Below, in pieces: positions 22,217-26,239 of a stretch of DNA of 26,239 bases (its first letter is position 1; every line of letters begins with the position of its first letter). The position numbers and the translations under genes are program-made. The DNA comes from an uncultured Porphyromonadaceae bacterium (GTDB taxonomy: Bacteria; Bacteroidota; Bacteroidia; Bacteroidales; Muribaculaceae). The stretch covers positions 1 through 26,239 of the forward strand of contig USMC01000034.1 in assembly GCA_900555715.1 (NCBI GenBank). The letters run 5' to 3'. Below the pieces are notes generated by a model. The model made no database searches. It saw only the letters and a list, made by a program, of their open reading frames with translations, and had not been told where the DNA came from.

Positions 22217-24160
22217 ATGAAACTTAAAAGTATCTTTTGCGGCGTAGCCGCAGCAGCACTTCTGAGTGCCTGCTCCTCCGACGAGCCCGCCGTTAACAAC
22301 GGCGGCGGAGTAGCTCCCAAGGCCACAGGCTATATGTCTGTGGCTGTCAACCTGCCGACACAGCCCGCTGGCTCACGTGCCGATAGCAACAGCAATAACG
22401 ATAATTTCGATGATGGCACATCCGACGAGTATGCAGTTAAAACCGCAATGCTCCTCCTCTTTACAGGTACAAGTGAACAGGATGCCAAATTCCACTCTGC
22501 TTACGATCTCAATCTCACAGATCCCGTATACGGCGGCGGTAATCAAGGCGCCACACCCGGGCAGCCTGATGGAAACATTACATCTTCGTATCGCAAAACT
22601 ATTGAAGTAAAGGGCGTACAGGACAACGCTAATCTTTTCGGTCTTGTTCTCGTTAACTACGATGGTCTCGTAACAAAAAAAAAGGATGAGGGTGGCTATC
22701 TTACTGCAGTATCATTCGGTGACGGCAAGAATTTAACCTATCCTAAAGCTGCTGCTGAAGGTACTCCTGCAGTTGAGGGTACTTCTTTCAGCACTCTTCT
22801 CGGCTGGACAACCGACTATGCATTCCACACCACTGACAACGGCTTCTTCATGGCTAACGCACCTGTTTCCACAAAACAGGGCGGTTTCGTAGATCCCGCA
22901 GAGGGTGGTGCCGATGTTCAGACACTGGTATACATAGGCGTAGCTGAAAATGTTCTTCGTCCCACAGAGGCAGAAGCTAATGAATCCCCCGCAGCATCTT
23001 TCTTTGTAGAACGCGCTGTCGCTAAAGTGACACTGTCGCATACTGTTACAACCGGACCTAACAAACTTGTCGTAGATAACGTAAGATGGGCTATTGACAA
23101 CACCGAACCCTCATCCTATATCGTCCGTAATGTTGAAAGCACCGATTATGTGCTCAATACTTATATGGGCTATAAATCGAATGTCCCCACTGTTGTAAAC
23201 GGCTATCGCTTCGCAGGTCACACTCCCATTGGTCAGACATCTATTCAGCCTTTCACACAGCTTTTCCGCACTTATTGGGCTGTCGACCCCAATGGAACAC
23301 TCAAGACAGTTTACAAGAAACCTGTTAGTGGTGTCCTTCAACCGGCAGATGCTGTTAACTTTGGCGAAGAAAAAGCTGGTGACAAACTTCTTCCCCAGTA
23401 CTGCCATGAGAATACATTCTCAGTTGCAAATATGACTCATGAGAATACAACACGTGTTATCCTTGAAGTTAAGTACAAATCTACTAACGCTGACAGAGAC
23501 AAAGATGGCAGCCTCTACACTGTCAATGGTCTTCTCTACGATAAACTTGCATCTGCGCAGTCGCATGGTGTGAAAGCTATGCTGCCTCTTATCGCACAGG
23601 CTATCAAGAAAATCCTTCCCACGGATAAGGCTTATAAGCTCGAAATCACAACTGAAAACATCAGCAAGTACGCCACGATTAACTGGGTTCCGACAACAGA
23701 CGGCAAGCTTATCATAGGCAGCGTCGATTTTAAAGATGATCCTGAAGGACTTGAATATAATGGTGCAACTCCTTTCATCGAAAAGCGCGAGATTGATAAT
23801 GTGAATGCAGATAATGCTATCAATAACTATAAGGGTGGCGTTTCCTACTACGCTGTATATATCAAGCACTTCGGTGATGACCTCACTCCCTGGAAGGGCG
23901 GAGCTGGCAATCAGCTCGAAATAGGTACTGTATATGGTACCGGTGAAACCGCAGATCAGAACTACCTCGGTCGTTACGGTATGGTCCGCAACAACTGGTA
24001 TGACCTGAGCATCTCCGGCTTTAATAAACTCGGCGAACCCGTCGTCGGTAACCTCACACTCGACAACACTCCCGACGATGTTAACGAAGTTCAGAAGTTC
24101 CTCTCTTTCCGCATCAATATTCTTGCCTGGGCTAAACGCGTCCAGAATATCGAACTCTAA
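22217..24160 (+). CDS. Mfa1/FimA-type major fimbrial subunit (lipoprotein precursor)
   Basis: A 647-residue precursor. It has signal peptide MKLKSIFCGVAAAALLSA and lipobox Cys19, an N-terminal strand, then AGSRAD at 51-56, where Arg54 is a plausible site for cleavage by a trypsin-like protease, as Arg-gingipain does for P. gingivalis Mfa1/FimA. A two-domain beta-sandwich follows (VKTAMLLLFTGTSEQ at about 73, VERAVAKVTLSHTV at about 255). The C-terminus NILAWAKRVQNIEL matches the conserved (V/I)xxWxxR/K...L tail that acts as a donor strand. An A9 run lies in codons about 153-156 (LVTKKKDEG). Base composition is visibly lower in GC than in its neighbours, probably from high expression codon use or exchange. 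The stop is followed by a terminator-like hairpin, consistent with surplus shaft protein. It is well supported as a shaft subunit, but the exact fimbriae type is not resolved. Confidence 0.88.
   Translation: MKLKSIFCGVAAAALLSACSSDEPAVNNGGGVAPKATGYMSVAVNLPTQPAGSRADSNSNNDNFDDGTSDEYAVKTAMLLLFTGTSEQDAKFHSAYDLNLTDPVYGGGNQGATPGQPDGNITSSYRKTIEVKGVQDNANLFGLVLVNYDGLVTKKKDEGGYLTAVSFGDGKNLTYPKAAAEGTPAVEGTSFSTLLGWTTDYAFHTTDNGFFMANAPVSTKQGGFVDPAEGGADVQTLVYIGVAENVLRPTEAEANESPAASFFVERAVAKVTLSHTVTTGPNKLVVDNVRWAIDNTEPSSYIVRNVESTDYVLNTYMGYKSNVPTVVNGYRFAGHTPIGQTSIQPFTQLFRTYWAVDPNGTLKTVYKKPVSGVLQPADAVNFGEEKAGDKLLPQYCHENTFSVANMTHENTTRVILEVKYKSTNADRDKDGSLYTVNGLLYDKLASAQSHGVKAMLPLIAQAIKKILPTDKAYKLEITTENISKYATINWVPTTDGKLIIGSVDFKDDPEGLEYNGATPFIEKREIDNVNADNAINNYKGGVSYYAVYIKHFGDDLTPWKGGAGNQLEIGTVYGTGETADQNYLGRYGMVRNNWYDLSISGFNKLGEPVVGNLTLDNTPDDVNEVQKFLSFRINILAWAKRVQNIEL
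22675..22683 (+). repeat. A9 homopolymer inside the shaft fimbrillin gene
   Basis: Nine consecutive A residues encode the Lys-rich LVTKKKDEG segment. A slip of one base would frameshift and truncate the major subunit early. Confidence 0.8.
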
Positions 24161-24193
24161 TCACTCTTAGCGGTCGAAAGACCGATACCATTC

Positions 24194-24237
24194 ATCCCGG
24201 TGCCGCTTGCTGCGGCATGGCGGCGCCGGGATTTTTC
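24194..24237 (+). terminator. Terminator-like hairpin between shaft and anchor genes
   Basis: CCCGG at 24196-24200 pairs with CCGGG at 24226-24230, with an inner stem TGCCGC/GCGGCA (24201-24206 and 24212-24217), followed by ATTTTTCTT. It likely terminates part of transcription after the shaft gene; the downstream anchor gene shows no obvious promoter of its own. Confidence 0.7.
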
Positions 24238-24331
24238 TTCTCTCTTCCCTCAAAATTTACTTGCAGAACCTCAGTTTTGCCCCTAACGAGAAATCAACGA
24301 GAACTTTCAGTTCCTTTATCATATATTCAAA

Positions 24332-25534
24332 ATGACCCGTTTTATTCACAACATAATCGCCGCATCGGCTGCGCTGCTGCTCTTAGGAGCGGGGGCGTCG
24401 TGCACGATGATGCAGGACAAGACCGACGACTGCCCCACGGGGCTCTACGTGCGCTTTGTCTACGACTATAATACGCAGCGCGCCGACATGTTCCGCGACC
24501 ACGTGGGGCACGTCAAGCTCTATGTCTACGATGAGACCGGTCGCAAGGTTGCCGAGAAGTCGGTGAGCAACGGCGATGCGTATGCGCCGCTGCGCGACTA
24601 CGGCTATTCCATCCATTTCGATCCTTCCGAGCTTGCCCCCGGGCGCTACCGCCTGCAGGCTATCGGTATGCAGAAAGACTGGGACGCCGCTCTCGCCACC
24701 GACGGCGCCAAATACCGCCTCGAGGAAGGCGACAGCCACACCGACCTCAAGATTCACCTCGACCATGCTGCCGAAGCTCTTGCCGGCACCAACTATCATC
24801 CCGTCGAGCACCGTTCCGTCGCCCTCGACACCCTCTGGCATACCCTCAAAGTGATGAGCTACGAGCCGCGCGACGGCCGCGCCACCCCTTCGCTCCATGC
24901 CACAAAGGCGCCTTACAGTGTCTATCCCCTCGAAGAGCAGTATGTCACTGTAGCCAGCGGATATGCCACCTATGCCACCGTCTCCCTCGTGCGCGACACC
25001 AAGCATCTCAATATCACCCTCCGCCAGATCGACGAACCCGACAAGATAACGCACAACGACTTCGATGTGGACATCATCGAGCCTAACGGCACCATCGGGC
25101 ACGACAACGGCGTCGCCGCCGGCGACAGCCTTCTCTACACTCCCTACGCCAGCTGGACGAGCCGCTTCGACGACGGCGGTGTCACCGTAGAGCCTCAGGG
25201 CTCGCGTGCCGACGAGACCGCCGTGCAGCGTACTGCCCACTATAATCTGATGTTCAACCGCCTTGTCATCGACTCCGACGACCCCGGCAAGGGCGCTCTG
25301 CTGCGCATCCGCAAACGCGCCGACGGCAAGACCGTGGCGCTCATCAACCTCACCCAGTTCCTCAGCGAGGGCCGCATAGCCTACGACATCCGCAACTACG
25401 GAGCCCAGGAATATCTCGACCGCGAGTACGACTACCATCTCAACCTCTTCCTCCAGGGCAACAAATGGAAGTACTGCGACATTGTCGTCAACGTGCTCGG
25501 GTGGGCGAGAAGAAAAGAAAACATAGAGCTTTAA
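24332..25534 (+). CDS. Mfa2/FimB-family fimbrial anchor lipoprotein
   Basis: A 400-residue lipoprotein with signal MTRFIHNIIAASAALLLLG and lipobox Cys24. The mature part starts TMMQDKTDDCPTGLYVRFVY, followed by HVKLYVYDETGRKV, typical of the FimB/Mfa2 family that anchors the fimbria to the outer membrane and limits its length. GSRAD occurs at 290-294, between the two beta domains, and the C-terminus DIVVNVLGWARRKENIEL parallels that of the shaft subunit. It lies 171 nt after the shaft gene, beyond a terminator-like hairpin, and 21 nt before the next fimbrillin. Length and layout fit the family (about 320-420 residues). Confidence 0.86.
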   Translation: MTRFIHNIIAASAALLLLGAGASCTMMQDKTDDCPTGLYVRFVYDYNTQRADMFRDHVGHVKLYVYDETGRKVAEKSVSNGDAYAPLRDYGYSIHFDPSELAPGRYRLQAIGMQKDWDAALATDGAKYRLEEGDSHTDLKIHLDHAAEALAGTNYHPVEHRSVALDTLWHTLKVMSYEPRDGRATPSLHATKAPYSVYPLEEQYVTVASGYATYATVSLVRDTKHLNITLRQIDEPDKITHNDFDVDIIEPNGTIGHDNGVAAGDSLLYTPYASWTSRFDDGGVTVEPQGSRADETAVQRTAHYNLMFNRLVIDSDDPGKGALLRIRKRADGKTVALINLTQFLSEGRIAYDIRNYGAQEYLDREYDYHLNLFLQGNKWKYCDIVVNVLGWARRKENIEL

Positions 25535-25555
25535 ACGCCATCTCTCTCTCCCCGA

Positions 25556-26239
25556 ATGAAGCTATTCCGATATATATTGATCGTCATCGTTCTTGTCCTG
25601 ACGGGATGTTCGTCGGGCACCGACGAGCCGGACGCACCCGCGGGCAGCCGCAAGTGCACTCTCAGGATAACGCTCCGCACCGAGACGTCGCCCGAGAAGG
25701 GCTCGCGCGCCGATACATGGGGCGACGACTACGACAAGGAGCTGCCTCTGCCGTCGGAGACAAATATAAGCTATATCAATTTCTACCTCGTCAGCAACGA
25801 TAACCCCGACTATGCCATCAGGCTCACCCATAGCCTGCGCGAAGGAGCGGGCGTCTATACGGCGGAAGTATCTCTCGATGCGGGTATGCTCCAGCAGCAG
25901 CCCGACGGCAGCACAACGCTCACCGGACGCATCGTAGCCGTGGTAAACTGCCCCTATGATGCTGCCTACGGACCATTCTATCTCTATCCGAGCGATATAG
26001 ACGATATTCTTAAAGGCGGCGTCCTCCCCATGTGGGGTGTCATGACTGTGACCGATCTCCAGCTGATACCCGACAAGGTTGTCGACGCTAAGGATGAGCT
26101 TGTGCTGCTGCGCGCCCTGCCCAAAATCACGGTAGAGCTCGACAATACGATAAGCGACAAGTATACCATCGTCAGCGTCGTCGCCGACCAGGCAGCCGGC
26201 TATCCGTCCGTCACCCGAATCCTGCCCACTGGCGCCGAG
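25556..26239 (+). CDS. Fimbrillin-family lipoprotein, probably tip or accessory subunit (3' end outside window)
   Basis: An ATG at 25556 opens a frame of 228 codons that is still open at the window edge. The signal MKLFRYILIVIVLVLTG with lipobox Cys18 is followed by SSGTDEPDAPAG and a beta-strand CTLRITLRTE, then GSRAD at 49-53. Further strands ISYINFYLVSND and TLTGRIVAVVNCPYDAAYG resemble Mfa-like fimbrillins. It starts 21 nt after the anchor gene, in the same operon. In the P. gingivalis mfa operon tip proteins Mfa3-5 follow Mfa2, so a tip or accessory role is likely (inference). The C-terminal half cannot be seen. Confidence 0.8.
   Translation, partial: MKLFRYILIVIVLVLTGCSSGTDEPDAPAGSRKCTLRITLRTETSPEKGSRADTWGDDYDKELPLPSETNISYINFYLVSNDNPDYAIRLTHSLREGAGVYTAEVSLDAGMLQQQPDGSTTLTGRIVAVVNCPYDAAYGPFYLYPSDIDDILKGGVLPMWGVMTVTDLQLIPDKVVDAKDELVLLRALPKITVELDNTISDKYTIVSVVADQAAGYPSVTRILPTGAE

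Noticed and set aside
24383..25438. Minus-strand 351-codon frame opposite the anchor gene
   Set aside because: Translation is rich in Val, Gly and Ala without domain pattern; shadow of the plus-strand gene.

Overview
The window looks like the chromosome of a gut Bacteroidales bacterium, most likely Muribaculaceae or a close relative (inference from sequence features, no search run). The reasons are Bacteroidetes-type promoters (TTTG, about 20 nt, TAnnTTTG), lipoproteins with acidic residues right after the lipobox Cys, a SusC-like TonB-dependent receptor, DUF5689 proteins, a FimA/Mfa1-type fimbrial locus with DUF3575 and DUF3868 genes, a roughly 500-residue LepB, and the NAD kinase/PdxJ neighbourhood.

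Layout. 1-2179 (-): N-terminal two thirds of SecA, cut by the window edge. 2273-3895 (-): an exported alkaline-phosphatase-fold protein that appears to have lost its metal ligands. 4036-11580 (-): a compact four-gene operon of a TonB-dependent receptor, two paralogous DUF5689/OB-fold surface lipoproteins and an aldose-1-epimerase-like protein, with its own promoter (carrying a palindrome in the spacer) and a strong terminator at 3980-4013. 11680-13606 (-): pdxJ followed by three tandem diverged copies of a small YbjN-like gene. 13712-15750 (+): a stand-alone ACT-like protein, NAD kinase and a YgjP-type metallopeptidase. 15751-17840 (-): lepB and a wbqC-like gene. 17940-19334 (-): an AAA/DUF4143 ATPase of lower GC, preceded by three iteron-like repeats with a 33-bp period and flanked by AT-rich heptamer repeats. 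19335-19980: a 646-nt gene-free stretch with the heptamer array, an 11-G tract, a well-formed promoter and a long leader holding a possible Cys-rich leader peptide. 19981 to the end (+): the fimbrial locus of DUF3575, DUF3868/OmpA-like, Mfa1-type shaft fimbrillin, Mfa2/FimB-type anchor and the start of a further fimbrillin lipoprotein.

How the genes fit together. The TonB/DUF5689/mutarotase operon reads as an outer-membrane uptake system of unknown substrate without a SusD partner. The fimbrial locus encodes periplasmic or outer-membrane accessory proteins, an abundant shaft subunit (a terminator follows it, limiting read-through), an anchor, and probably a tip or accessory subunit. Two simple repeats (G11 upstream of the operon promoter, A9 inside the shaft gene) and a long leader suggest variable expression. 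Best candidates for undescribed biology: the DUF5689 uptake operon with its promoter palindrome, the triplicated YbjN-like genes, the ATPase with 33-bp iterons, the fimbrial leader, and the GSRAD motif shared by all three fimbrial lipoproteins. Gene-family names come from recognition of sequence patterns; nothing was confirmed by database search.
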